From NCBI GenBank assembly GCA_019775845.1, contig JADQAV010000022.1, forward strand, positions 76,830-140,829: DNA of 64,000 nucleotides. Direction: 5' to 3'. Each line of letters starts with the position of its first letter. The first letter of the stretch is position 1. The notes under the pieces are model-generated. The model did no database searches, was not told the origin of the DNA, and saw only the letters and a program-made list of their open reading frames with translations. A program made the position numbers and the translations under genes. The stretch is from Myrmaecium sp. VS I D KN 1 (lineage: Eukaryota > Ascomycota > Dothideomycetes > Valsariales > Valsariaceae). Of the stretch, positions 33,826 to 44,483 are shown one piece after another.

Positions 33826-34965
33826 GCTTTGAGGCCTAGCAGGGGAAGAGGACGGCGAAGATGTAGGCGATGGCTACGATGTGACCTTCTCCCTCCAACA
33901 TTTTCGCAAGGCGCGAATCCAACGGCATGCGGCTTTGGGTAGCCTTAGGCAAGTGTAGGCGATTCCTTTTTCTTTTCTCAATGTCGGTTTTCCCCTCGTC
34001 AAAGGCGGAGAGCAAGACGGCGGTGGGTTCTGTTTGTGACTCTTTGTTTGCAGTCTACGATTGTAAGGGCGCAAGGAGACTGGAGTGCGAGCCCTTTTGC
34101 ATTGAATACTCAGGGATGGCAAGAGGATTGATCGTGTGAGGAGGGATGCTTTTGATACTTGAAAAGATGGAAACACTGCAAGTGAATCTCTCATATATGA
34201 CTTCTTAGTCTTCCAGTGCCGTCACTTTCTCGTCGGTGTTAAGATCGGGGTGAGGTGTGGATTTAGAAAATCCTATTATTCAGATATTTTTGATTGATCT
34301 AATTATTTTGGTGAGTTCCAATCATGTCTGAAATATTAAACTCTATGGTTTACCGGTCTACGCTTTTTCAACTCCCAAACAAGCATACGACGACGCGATA
34401 CACTGGGCATAACGGGCCATCTACGTCTGAATCTAAGCGCAATAGACCGCTGAAGTCCAATAGACCTCTCGTGTGCGCCAGATCTCATCAACCACCCCAT
34501 ACAAAGTCGAAGCAACAAAACAGCAAACAAGGCAAGCACGATAGCGGACGCAGGAAAGGACGTAAAGAAGAGCTGTAACTCGCTAGAACGCTACCAACCC
34601 ACCCCTCCCAGACGACAAGTACAGGAATAAGATATGCACACAGCCCAGCAAAAAAGGGGGGACACACTCCACGCAGGTCCCAACCACGCATCACACACAC
34701 AGATACACACAGACAATGTTGTAGAAGGACGGGCAATTGAGAGACATCGACATGATCCAGCCTTCCTTCAGTGCCTCCTCATCCACAGCGTGAAAAGGGA
34801 AAAGGAAAGGGGGAGAAAGGGAGCGAGCGAGAGATTGGTGAGGAGAAGGAGACAAGAAGGAGATGATGAAGGAAAGGGAAGTCGGAGTCCAGGCCAGCGA
34901 AGCACCCCTCATCCACCAAGGAGGGGAAAAGCCATTACGCCTGAAGATCAGAATACTCCGAGCCT
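33826..34965. other. Intergenic between convergent genes
   Basis: 1.1 kb of 3' flanking sequence shared by two convergent genes. AT-rich at 34240-34330, purine-rich at 34780-34880. No coding region is supported. Confidence 0.5.
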
Positions 34966-36255
34966 TCAAGCCGCCACCCCGGTCCCCTCGACCAACCGGC
35001 GTCGCCAGCCCTCACACACCTCCTCAAACCCACTAACCACCTCACCACACACACGCTTCGCCTCGCGCTCACGGAGCCGGCGTTCCCAGCCCCCCCGCTC
35101 AATCCAGCGCACCCCTTCATCCCGCAATTCGCTCTCGCGGCGCCACTCGGCGAGCGCATCGGTGACGGTGCGGAGGCGACGGGTGGCCATCGCCGTCGTC
35201 TGGCGGGACATGTGGAGGGAGTCGGAGAGGTAGGAGAGCGTCTGGAGGAGGTCGTTGGTGCCGGCGTAGAGGGCGGAGAGGGCGTAGATGGGCTGGGGTG
35301 GGGGGTGCGGGAGCAGCTCGAGGGTGCGGTGCAGGAGCGGGAGGAGGTCGTCGATGGCGTCCGGGCCGAGCGGGGCCGCGGCCGCGGACATGGGCCCGAA
35401 GAGGGTGGAGGTGAGCGAGGTGAGGGCGCGGGTTTGGTGGTGGTGGTGCGTGGCGAGAGCGGTGTGGGCGGTGGTGAGGCTGTGAAGGGGGATATGGTCA
35501 TTAGTATTAGGCTCGTCGGGTCTCCCAGTGAGGGGCAGCAGAGGGCATTGAGGGATGGAAACGTACCGTGTTGTACCGCTTTCTACGCCAGCTTGACTTC
35601 CCAAATCTCGCAGCGCTTCAGTAACCCGGTTGACGACATTGTCCAGATTGCCGCCGTTGGCCTCCAGGCCTCGGCGTGCGAGCCCTTCCACCTCTGCCAT
35701 GCATCGCTCCAAGCCCGCAGAGATCCCTTCGCTTGCCTCCAGGTCAGATTCGTCGCCATAATCGGAGCCGTCGTAGCGTGACTTGTTTCTGCGGTGCTGC
35801 CGGAGGCTTTTTGTCGGAGACAGCGTTTTCGACGTGGGGGAGCTGTCCAGGGCGATTCCACTGTCGCGTGCTTCTATGCCGGCGTGTCCCTTTCCCTCCT
35901 CTCCGAACAGCTCGTGCTCCTCCGTCTCCGCCCCATTCGTCAGCATCGAGGGGTCCGGCAACTCGCCGTCCTCTTCACCCATTTCCTCGTCGTCCCAGGC
36001 TTCTGCCAGCTCGTCTGCCAAGCTTCCTAGACCGCCGCCGTATCCCTGTTCCATGCCCGGGTCGTTGAGTTCGGATTGCGGGTCATCGGCGAGCACGTAG
36101 TCGTGCGACGAGCGCGGTGTGACGGGGGAGTGAGCGGCGGCGGAGGAACGTCGTCGCCGGGAGAAGCGAGAGCCGTTGGAGATGGTCGTGTCGATGCTGG
36201 AGGCCCGGCGACGGTGCGAAGGGGGCCAGCTGGGACTCGTCGGCGGTGAGGCCAT
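34966..36255 (-). CDS. Unrecognised fungal protein with C-terminal helical domain
   Basis: Predicted 400 residues from exons 36255-35567 and 35479-34966. The 87-base intron is stop-free, with a TACTAAT-type branch site and a CACAG acceptor, and splicing yields GTTRLTTAHTALATHHHHQ. The N-terminal 60 residues are Ser/Arg/Pro-rich (RRRASSIDTT, SRRRRSS), a pattern of phosphorylated basic patches. An acidic segment follows (AEAWDDEEMGEEDGELPD). From about residue 165 the protein becomes helical: GLERCMAEVEGLARRGLEA, NVVNRVTEALRDLG, and later SYLSDSLHMSRQTTAMATRR and the WERRLREREAKRVCGEVVSG tail. It looks like a conserved filamentous-fungal family with a coiled-coil core, but I cannot name it. The start at 36255 is the first ATG of the frame. 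Confidence 0.65.
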   Translation of the reverse strand: MASPPTSPSWPPSHRRRASSIDTTISNGSRFSRRRRSSAAAHSPVTPRSSHDYVLADDPQSELNDPGMEQGYGGGLGSLADELAEAWDDEEMGEEDGELPDPSMLTNGAETEEHELFGEEGKGHAGIEARDSGIALDSSPTSKTLSPTKSLRQHRRNKSRYDGSDYGDESDLEASEGISAGLERCMAEVEGLARRGLEANGGNLDNVVNRVTEALRDLGSQAGVESGTTRYVSIPQCPLLPLTGRPDEPNTNDHIPLHSLTTAHTALATHHHHQTRALTSLTSTLFGPMSAAAAPLGPDAIDDLLPLLHRTLELLPHPPPQPIYALSALYAGTNDLLQTLSYLSDSLHMSRQTTAMATRRLRTVTDALAEWRRESELRDEGVRWIERGGWERRLREREAKRVCGEVVSGFEEVCEGWRRRLVEGTGVAA

Positions 36256-37193
36256 CGTATAGCTGGCGACTATGGAACGGATTAGGGTGATTATGGTGGG
36301 CGCGGACAATTGTCAGAGTCGTAGCCGGTACGTGGATGGGTTCAGGATGGGGACGGATCTCCGAGGCTTGGCCGCAGGGCGGACTGTGGCTTGTCGGCAA
36401 GTGGGTACCGGGCTGCTCGATAGGGCAATGGACGACCGTTGAAAAGGACGAGGCGAGAGGGGAGAGCCGTGGAAGGTTGTGTCACAGACGATGAGGCTGC
36501 ATGCAACAGGACGGTGTGAATGTGCGGGAGAACAAAGAAAGGTTGACGGTGGTCGGGCGGTCCAGGAGAGCAGGAGGGCAGGAGAGCGGCGGGATGTTTC
36601 GGGGGTTGACAACAAATCGTGTTTGCGCTTGCTCCCCTGGAAATTGGGCCATGGCGATCGATCCATCCGCATCAATCCTGGTCCTATAAATCTCCATAGC
36701 TCGTTTCAAAGGGAACTGATGACGATACGCATTGTCTCCGTTGGTTGTAAGCTCGCGTTCGCTAGAAGTAAACAACCCGGTGTCCCTGGATTTTGAGCAC
36801 TCGGGCTCGGCTCATGGCTGCATACAAACCCGTTTGACTATTTATAGGATATCATCGGAGGAGAAGAAGGAAAATCTACTCAAACAACCCAGACGTATCC
36901 TCCCATTCAACCCAGCGATAACCGCTGGATAATAGCGTGATCCTTATGCTGGAGAGCATGGTGGTCGATACCGCTCTTCTTCAGGGGTCTGGTGGATTAG
37001 CTGCTTAAAGGCACGAAATCATCAGGCTACCATTACCCAAGTACTTATGACCGGCAAAAACCAGCGCATATGGGTTGAAAAACAATGACGCAGCGTAGGA
37101 CGAATGCCCGCCATCATTATGGTATGTACGTAGATGAATATGAGAGAGCGTTGGGAGGAGGAGCAAAAAGCAAAAAGGATACAAAGTGTATCG
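36256..37193. other. Intergenic, no gene seen
   Basis: 938 bases between the promoter side of the preceding minus-strand gene and tRNA-Ala. Short frames only. Confidence 0.5.
37165..37176 (-). terminator. Pol III terminator of tRNA-Ala
   Basis: Two runs of five A residues on the plus strand (37165-37169 and 37172-37176) read as T runs on the minus strand directly downstream of the tRNA. Confidence 0.7.
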
Positions 37194-37265
37194 TGGACTT
37201 GCCCGGAATCGAACCGGGGACCTCTTCCATGCTAAGGAAGCATTATACCACTAAACCACAAGCCC
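37194..37265 (-). tRNA. tRNA-Ala (anticodon AGC), no intron
   Basis: 72 bases on the minus strand. The acceptor GGGCTTG pairs with CAAGTCC (one G-T) and the discriminator is A. The D arm holds the TTTAGTGGTA loop, the anticodon stem is CTTCC/GGAAG with loop TTAGCAT, and the T arm is CCCGG-TTCGATT-CCGGG. AGC is read as ICG-type inosine-modified AGC in eukaryotes. Confidence 0.93.
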
Positions 37266-38236
37266 AGATGTTGGACCTTACAGCTACGATAGCCGCTTGA
37301 TGAGAACTCGAGAGAGAAGGCAATATATATGTACAATTCATTGTGTTGTCATATTGTCCCTTAATATCCCGATGATAACAGACGAGTTTTAGCAAAGGCG
37401 TCATAAGCTGATAAGTCCGAGCATGGAATCATATCGAGAGCTGAGACGCCATCTGTTGGCCGTTGACTTTGACCAAGAAAAATAGGAATAGGTACTGGTA
37501 GGCTCAGAATCAAGGAAGGAAGAGAGGACGGGCCATGAGCCTTCCCTGATCGACTTTTTGGGGGACGTTGGAGTACAACGTACTGAAGTAGGACTCTCGG
37601 GTTGGAGAGATTATCTTTACTCAGGCCTCCCTCTTCATACTGAGCGATTGTAAAACGAGGCGAGCCGTAATTCGTATTTCGAGAGAGCGCGCTGGATAGC
37701 GCTGGGGCCTTGTAAGGTAAAGACCATCGAAAAGTACAATGATGTCGCTATTGAACACCGCTGTGTGATTGGGAGGGAAGATCAGTCCGTAAGGGAGTCT
37801 TTCAAGTCAAGGAGTTCTTCATATATTGTGTCACCAATATCAGTATGGTCAGAAAGCGTTCGTGGGTTGATATATAGTATCATATCATGCTGCATCCAAA
37901 CGGCTCCAGTTCGAAGGCCCGCAGATGAGATGATAGGTGAGCATTCCAAACACTTCAGAGGCGTTCGTAGGTGCGCGGCACAGGTCCATACCACAAACCG
38001 AACAGCAATCACGAGTCGATAGCGAGCAACATCGTGTAATCTGACATGGCTACATAGATACTAGTAGCTTGGTGGGTGCATCTGTACAAGAAATGCGTGA
38101 ATTGTCGTATCGCGGAGAAGAGCGCTGACTAAGTTCCGCCGCCAAGACTTCGACTTCTCAATCTTCGACCAAGCTGATACGCAAGCTTCAGCATACCCGG
38201 CAACACCATTGCAACCTCCACCCCGCAATCGCCGAC
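37266..38236. other. Intergenic, no gene seen
   Basis: 971 bases between tRNA-Ala and the ATP synthase subunit gene, carrying the promoter of the latter. No coding signal. Confidence 0.5.
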
Positions 38237-39146
38237 ATGAACTCCCTTCGCATTGCCCGGGCTGCCCTCAGGGCCAGACCCGCTGCCATTCGCATGCCCC
38301 TCCAGCGTCGTGGGTATGCCGAAGCCGTTCCCGACAAGATCAAGCTGTCCCTGGCTCTGCCCCATCAGGTATGTCTTCACCTACCGTTCGAACTCCGAAC
38401 TGCGCGCATTATGTGGCGATCTTAGTCTTTGTATCAAGAGATCTCTATTTGCCTGATCGAATTGACCCGCTAACTGATTCTCCCTCCAGGCCATCTACAA
38501 GTCCCAGGATGTGTACGCCTACCCTTTCATCCGAGGTCGCCATGACCTACTCGCAAGCCTTCGACAACTGACAACCCGCGATCTATAGTGTGCAGGTCAA
38601 CATCCCCGCGGAGACCGGTGAGATGGGTGTCCTCGCGAACCACGTCCCCAGCATCGAGCAGCTCAAGCCTGGCTTGGTGGAGGTCATTGAGGAGCAGGGT
38701 GGTTCCAAGCAGTTCTTCCGTACGTCGTCACACCTATAAACTGGCCCGGATAACGACCGGATAGACTTTGTCATCATATTGCTTGGATTTGTTAAGGGCG
38801 ACGTGCTGATTATGGATATTTCCAGTCTCCGGAGGTTTTGCCGTTGTCCAGCCCGGATCGCAAATGAGCATCAACGCCGTTGAGGGTTTCCCCTTGGAGG
38901 ACTTCAGCGCTGAGGTAAGATCTTCAGCTACCTTAGAAGTGGTCCAATACTCACAATGGCTTCAGGCTGTCCGCAACCAGATCGCGGAAGCTCAGAGGAT
39001 CGCGAGTGGCAGTGGCTCGGAGGTTGACATCGCTGAGGCTAAGATTGAGTTGGAGGTATGTTGATTTCCCCAGGATCCCATCCTGCAAGTCGGGCGTAGC
39101 TAACATACTCTAGGTTCTTGAGAGCCTCCAGGCTGCTTTGAAGTAG
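38237..39146 (+). CDS. atp16: Mitochondrial F1F0 ATP synthase delta subunit
   Basis: Predicted 165 residues from six exons: 38237-38368, 38490-38512, 38589-38719, 38826-38914, 38966-39055 and 39114-39146. The protein is the bacterial epsilon equivalent and sits in the central stalk coupling proton flow to ATP synthesis. The N-terminus (MNSLRIARAALRARPAAIRM) is a basic, hydroxyl-poor mitochondrial presequence. Mature landmarks are KIKLSLALPHQAIYKSQDV, the beta-sandwich motif NIPAETGEMGVLANHVPS, and FAVVQPGSQMSINAVEGFPL, followed by a C-terminal helical hairpin with AEAKIELEVLESLQAALK. The second exon is only 23 bases, yet it encodes a conserved strand. All five introns have GT-AG ends. The length is normal for the family. 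Confidence 0.95.
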
Positions 39147-39525
39147 ATTCACCTGTTGTAAATAGCGTTCGGCGTACGGTGAGGAGATGCTTTGTATAAT
39201 AAGAAGCGGCAGTCGTTGCAGTTTCCTAACCGACTCTGGAAAGCGGCCACGATGCCAGCCGCTTGAACCTCCCGCTTCGAATCAAAACAAACCGAATCCG
39301 CCTTGATCTTGTCGCTCCGTCATCTTCTAGTGAAAAGACCACGATTTCGCAGCTTTGTACCTCCCATCATTCACTTTTCGTACCCTGTTAACCTAAGCAG
39401 ATATTCCATTACGACATTAGAAAATTGCCATCTTCATAAACCTTCAGGGCTTGCGGACCTGGTTTCCTTACGCCTGCATACTGACCGCTGACGCGTTGTC
39501 CGGCGTCGCTCGACGCGTCTGCTAC

Positions 39526-42500
39526 ATGTTTGACGAGTCAGTGATCCAGTCGGCGGACAAGGAGAGGCCTTCATCTACAGTAACTCCACCGTCTTCTTCC
39601 ACTCCTCACAACCCGAAGAGTTCATGGGCGGATCCTAGTGTGGTACCTGTGGGTCTCGTTCGCCTTCGTGTTAGAACCTTTGACAACCTCCATTCCACTT
39701 CTGGGGACTTATTGCCAATATCTCCCATCCTCTCTTCGGACTCGACACTGTCCACATCTACCGGAAGCCGGATGGATTGCAAGGCAACGAGGAGTCCCCT
39801 GCCGACTTCCGGGCGCTATGCCGCTTCTCCAGACGTAGGCCCTACTTACCGGGTCAAAGCACAGTGGAAGGAACAGCCGCAAGTGGATGAGCATGATGGC
39901 GATTCCCAGGGACCTGAAAAGGGTCCCTTGAACCCCTATTCCGAACCGCAAACCTCAAAATCAGAGCTCAGTTCCAATGGCCTAGGCCCTACACAAAGCT
40001 CCTCGCCAAAGAGCGGCGAGGAAGACGGTGAATCTGACGACATATCAACCCTTTCGAAACAATATCGACGTTCTCTGATGAAGGCTTTCCATCATCAAAT
40101 GGATGATAATCAAGAGCAGTCAACGGCGAGCGTTAGTCGGGCTGAGGCATCTGGTCCCTCCTCTCGCAGTCAGTCCCACCGTGCGCTCTACTGGACTGGA
40201 ACGAGTACCGCTGTCCCCACATGTCTTCCGGCAAGAAAATCAAGCGACCTCAGCGATCTTGTCAATCTGATTGACTCGATGACCAATGAGATTCAGCACG
40301 AGGATCCTAGCGAAGGTCTTGAATATGTACAGCCGAAGCAGAGGCCACCGTTGAATAGGATGGAGACCGAGTCATTTCGCTCGAAGGTGGGTGCCTGGAT
40401 ACGAAGTACAAGTATCGTCCCGCCCCAAAGACGTGAAGAGGTAGCACTTGATCCTACTCCGCGGGAAACCTTGCTCGAGCGCCGACTCCTTGGACACCGA
40501 CCCGATGGCTTCTACTCCGAGCCTTCGTTACGATCAGCAACCGATGATCTCATGTTTGATGATGCTATCCACTCACAGGAAGACCGGCTGAGCTGGATCG
40601 CCATGTGTCGGTCTTCACGGCAACCCCTAGCCGACTGTATCAGTTCATCCGTTTCGTCACTGTCTTCCAGACCTCAGTCGGCTGAGCTAACAATGACGCC
40701 GTCTTTTGAGATGCCGCTGCCATATGCAGAGCCACCTTGGGCTTCGAAACCCCAAAGTCGCCGGCAGAGCGTGCAGATCATGTCGCCCGTAACAGAGCGG
40801 TCTGAAACGCTTCCGTTTAGCACCCCAACACGGTTTTCCAACTTCGAAGGTGCTTTCCCCTATGATGAACATGAAAGGGAGAGACTGGAGGAGCGAGAGC
40901 GCGAAAGAGCGTCTCGACACGATTCTTCACAGTCCAGCAAGAACGGACCGTCCGCCAGAGGTCGTGGAAAACGGCAGCTAATCAGTAGATCTCTGTCAAG
41001 CCCGGATCCAAATCACTTGCGCTTTGATTCCGCCGACACTTCTGCACCCACAGGCTTCAGACGCTTGAGCAACGACCCCGAACTCGTACGATATATCACC
41101 CAGCACTCGCCTATCGCTTTCAGTAGTAAGGAAGAGGACTTTTCCGACCGTGCCAGCCCCGAAGTTCCCATTGACGTAGACGACCACGGTATGCCCCTTG
41201 ATGAGGGCAACTATCTACGCCCGGAGCAAGAGATGCGAGGGGACCGTAGCCCGCGCAAGCAAAAAGCGCGCGGTGACAGAGACTCTACCGAACTACTGAT
41301 TGACTCCCTCGGCGATGTTCCAGTGATGACCCGTCATTCCACGGGGCTGGAATCTTTCACCAAGGGTTCGACTTCGTCTACGAGCTGCAGTTCGCCCTTT
41401 CAGCGGCGGGACTCCTGTCAGTCTCCGACCTTCGCCGTAGCACCGCCTTCGATCACCTCAACGCTCGGAACCGATGAATCTCCCGTCGTCGTCTCCCAAG
41501 AGTTGAACAAGCGGGACACCAACATCCCGCCTGCGCTGGCAACGCCGCGTCCCTCCCGCATTTCAAAGATCAACAATCCTCCTCGGACCATTGACCTATA
41601 CAGCGACTTCGATCTCGACGTCTCTGACGCCCCCCGCCCAAACCATCACCATCCCCCCTCCACCCTCGAAAGCCTCGACCTCTCCACCAACTCCAACGTC
41701 ATGCCCGCCCCCAAACCCACCGAGCCCATCACACGCACAGGCAAACACTGCTCCCTCGGAACCAGCCGCGAACCCAGCCTCCTCCGCACCCCCCGCAAAC
41801 CACCCGCCGTCTCCCCACTCCTCCACACCGACGGCGCAACCGACGACTCCTACTCCCCCTCCCCCTCCGACAGCGACGACGAACCCAGCGTGCTCGAGCG
41901 CACCCGCAGCGAACCCAACCTCGCCCCCACCCACCACCTACCATCATTATTATCACCATCCTCAGCGACCACCGCTGCCGCCTCCATCTCCGCCGCCAAA
42001 GACGCCCGCCGCCTCAGCATCTCCGAGACCGAACAGCTGCCCGACAAGCCCGGCGCGCTGTACCCGACGCCCGCCTCCCCCTCGCCGGCGTCCGGCGGCG
42101 AGGCGGATCGCGCGTCGTTTGACTTTGAGCGGGAGCGTCGGCCGCCGTCGTCGTTCCGGCGGCCTCGTCCGCCGCTGACTGAGGGCGAGCGCGCTGCTCC
42201 GGGACAGGAGCAGGAGCGGGAGCGGGAGTTGGATGCGTGCTCCGAAGCCACGGAGACGCCGACGGTGCCGGGGTCGTTGTTTTCGCTTGATGACGACGAC
42301 GGGGAGGAGGAGGAGGACGATGGCGATGATGACGTCGCGCCCGACGAACAGCCGGAGCATGAAAAGAAGGAGGGGGACTCGCGCTCGACGACCCCGGTCC
42401 TCAGCCAAGAAGCGGAGATGGAGATGGAGCGCTTGCGTCGGACGCGGACGGTGTGGGTGCCGCCCTCGATTGCGGCGGAGCCGGTGGCGCGCCGTATGAG

Positions 42501-42663
42501 TCGGACGCATCTTTTTGCGTATCCGTGTCCGTGGCCGGAGATTGGTGGTGGGGAGGCGCAGGGACGGAATGGTGAGGAAGAGGGGGAAGGGGGGGAAGGG
42601 GAAGGGCGGAGAGGGTGTGAGAGGGAGGGAGAGGAGGAAGAAGGACGGAGGGGTAATGCGTGA
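39526..42663 (+). CDS. Unrecognised large disordered protein
   Basis: Single exon of 1,045 residues from the first ATG of the frame. The frame itself stays open upstream to about 39451, so a spliced 5' exon cannot be excluded. I recognise no domain. The sequence is dominated by Ser, Pro, Thr, Glu and Asp, with short Arg-Arg/Ser sites of the kind kinases use (RRLSIS, RRMSRT, RRDSC, RSEPNL). An acidic run (DDDDGEEEEDDGDDD) lies near residue 925, and the tail is Glu/Gly-rich. A better-ordered island, RRMSRTHLFAYPCPWPEIGG, near residue 1005 may be a conserved motif. The composition suggests a phosphorylated scaffold or regulatory protein. The third position is markedly GC-rich in the last third. 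It runs convergently towards the amadoriase gene. Confidence 0.6.
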   Translation: MFDESVIQSADKERPSSTVTPPSSSTPHNPKSSWADPSVVPVGLVRLRVRTFDNLHSTSGDLLPISPILSSDSTLSTSTGSRMDCKATRSPLPTSGRYAASPDVGPTYRVKAQWKEQPQVDEHDGDSQGPEKGPLNPYSEPQTSKSELSSNGLGPTQSSSPKSGEEDGESDDISTLSKQYRRSLMKAFHHQMDDNQEQSTASVSRAEASGPSSRSQSHRALYWTGTSTAVPTCLPARKSSDLSDLVNLIDSMTNEIQHEDPSEGLEYVQPKQRPPLNRMETESFRSKVGAWIRSTSIVPPQRREEVALDPTPRETLLERRLLGHRPDGFYSEPSLRSATDDLMFDDAIHSQEDRLSWIAMCRSSRQPLADCISSSVSSLSSRPQSAELTMTPSFEMPLPYAEPPWASKPQSRRQSVQIMSPVTERSETLPFSTPTRFSNFEGAFPYDEHERERLEERERERASRHDSSQSSKNGPSARGRGKRQLISRSLSSPDPNHLRFDSADTSAPTGFRRLSNDPELVRYITQHSPIAFSSKEEDFSDRASPEVPIDVDDHGMPLDEGNYLRPEQEMRGDRSPRKQKARGDRDSTELLIDSLGDVPVMTRHSTGLESFTKGSTSSTSCSSPFQRRDSCQSPTFAVAPPSITSTLGTDESPVVVSQELNKRDTNIPPALATPRPSRISKINNPPRTIDLYSDFDLDVSDAPRPNHHHPPSTLESLDLSTNSNVMPAPKPTEPITRTGKHCSLGTSREPSLLRTPRKPPAVSPLLHTDGATDDSYSPSPSDSDDEPSVLERTRSEPNLAPTHHLPSLLSPSSATTAAASISAAKDARRLSISETEQLPDKPGALYPTPASPSPASGGEADRASFDFERERRPPSSFRRPRPPLTEGERAAPGQEQERERELDACSEATETPTVPGSLFSLDDDDGEEEEDDGDDDVAPDEQPEHEKKEGDSRSTTPVLSQEAEMEMERLRRTRTVWVPPSIAAEPVARRMSRTHLFAYPCPWPEIGGGEAQGRNGEEEGEGGEGEGRRGCEREGEEEEGRRGNA

Positions 42664-42978
42664 GGAGATTGCTTGCAAGACTGATGCGGTTGATTGGGTT
42701 GCGGGTGGGTATTCTTGATGGCTTTCCTTTTCTTTCTTGCGTTTCGACATTGGATGTGTTCACTTGGTCGATTGCTCCACAATCGCTAGCCCTTCCTTCA
42801 CCTAACAACATTGGCACCTAAGCCGTACACGCTTTTGCAGCTAAAATCAGGTCCTACTTCATTCCCGAAGTCGTGAAGAAGAATTGACTGAAAGCTACGC
42901 AACCATTACCGGTATGCAGACTTGCTCCGTCCGTAAAAGCCCACCACACCACCCTCCTCCCCCCATTCTCCCTCACAC
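42664..42978. other. Short convergent intergenic region
   Basis: 315 bases of shared 3' flank between two convergent genes. No gene seen. Confidence 0.5.
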
Positions 42979-44483
42979 TCACAACCGACTCCACGTCCAC
43001 GGCAACTTTCCCCCCGCCGGCGCATTCCGTCCCCTCCAACCCCTCAAATCCGCCAGGTCACGGGGCGGGAAGGGATGAGGGTCGGTATTGGCACCCTCCT
43101 TATCCTCTTCAGCAGCCCGGCCACCCCCCTTCCACCGCCACAACCTGACGTACTCGGGCGCCAGCTTGCCCTCAAGCATATCCGCCACGTACGCGCCGAT
43201 GACGGGCATGAACTTGAAGCCGTGCATGGAGCCGGCGGTGGCGAGGTAGAGGTTCTGCGTTTTGGGTAGGGCGCCGATGCGGAAGTTGAGGTCGGGGGTT
43301 TGGCCGTCCCTATGGGATATAAGTTGTAAGACGGCGGAAGTGGGGGTTTTTGGAGGGCTTTACGTACCAACACATCCGCGTATGCACCCACGGCTTGTCG
43401 GCGAGCTCGGGGACCATGTCGCGGACGAAGGCGCGCAGCTCGGCCTCGATCTCGGCGGGGCAGCCGTCGTCGGGGAAGTCGGCGGCGGAGTGGGCGAGGG
43501 AGGCGCCCGGGGCGAGGTGGTTGCGGTAGTTGGTCATGTTGCGGCAGCTGCAGAGCTTGATGAGGCCGTTTTCGTCCGGGGGGAACATGATGCCTGAGTG
43601 GGAGGTTTGTGAGGATGAGGTTTTGGGGATGACTTGTGGAGGGAAGACTAAGACGGACCTTGTTCGAAGTCGTCGATGATGGGGAGGTCTTTGTACTTTG
43701 AGACTTCTTCGGGAGTGAGCTGGATGACGCCGATTGCTGACCCGTACGCTACGATCTCCTCTTTTGCATCGATGAGGGCGGCCGTGCTGGCGCCGCTGGC
43801 TAGAATCACCACGTCGGCGCGGTGGACGTGGCCATCCGCGGTGATGACGCCGACGCATTTCCCATCCTCTTCGTACAGCAGTTGCCGTGCATATCCAGCG
43901 TTTCCGGTGATATACCGCACGCCGTTTTTCTCCGCCGCCTGCGCCATCCTCAGCAGCGCTTGGCCGGACGGGACCTACAGTTCGAACACCTCATCAGCGA
44001 AAACTGGCTCAGCGGGTTACCAGGAAAGCGTTGGAAACCCACCCATCCCGACCCCGGACTCCACAAATTCGTCCAGCCCGGAAAGTCCCCCGTCAACATC
44101 GGCCACCGCCGCTTCATCTCCGCCACCTCCACATACTCCACGCCCTCCAAACCCTCCTTCTTCGCCAGCTGATACGCATCCTCCAGCCAAGCCTTCGCCA
44201 GCGTCTTCGCCGCCATGATCCAGCCCGCCTGCTTGAACAGGCCGGAGAAGAGGCCGTCGGGGGCTTTCCAGGCGGTCATGGCCTCGCGGGCGAGCCGGGT
44301 GTAGAGCGGGTTGGGGTACTCGGCCCGGATGATCTTGTTCAGGTCGGTGGAGGCGGCGTCCTTGGAGGGCGCGGCGAAGCGGTCGAGCACGGTGATGGAG
44401 GGGTAGCCGCGGTGGGCGAGGTGGTAGGCGGTCGAGGTGCCGAAGGCGCCGCCGCCGACGATGATGACGGATGGTTTGCTCAT
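42979..44483 (-). CDS. FAD-dependent amine oxidase, amadoriase/saccharopine-oxidase-like, peroxisomal
   Basis: Predicted 437 residues from exons 44483-44043, 43974-43659, 43593-43368 and 43309-42979. The N-terminal Rossmann motif IIVGGGAFGTSTAYHLAHRG binds FAD, followed by STDLNKIIRAEYPNPLY, the DxNKIxR block shared by fructosyl-amino-acid oxidases and fungal L-pipecolate/saccharopine oxidases. The second part holds ADVVILASGASTA and the third CSCRNMTNY. The last exon has GALPKTQNLYLATAGSMHGF with the Gly-Ser-x-His-Gly-Phe-Lys motif near the covalent-flavin or substrate site of the family. The protein ends Ser-Arg-Leu, a PTS1 peroxisomal signal, which fits release of hydrogen peroxide into peroxisomes. 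The substrate is probably a secondary amine such as a glycated or N-alkylated amino acid. Which one is not decided by sequence. Confidence 0.88.

Noticed and set aside
41850-42782. 310-codon minus-strand frame
   Set aside because: Antisense to the GC-rich third of the disordered protein. No domain.
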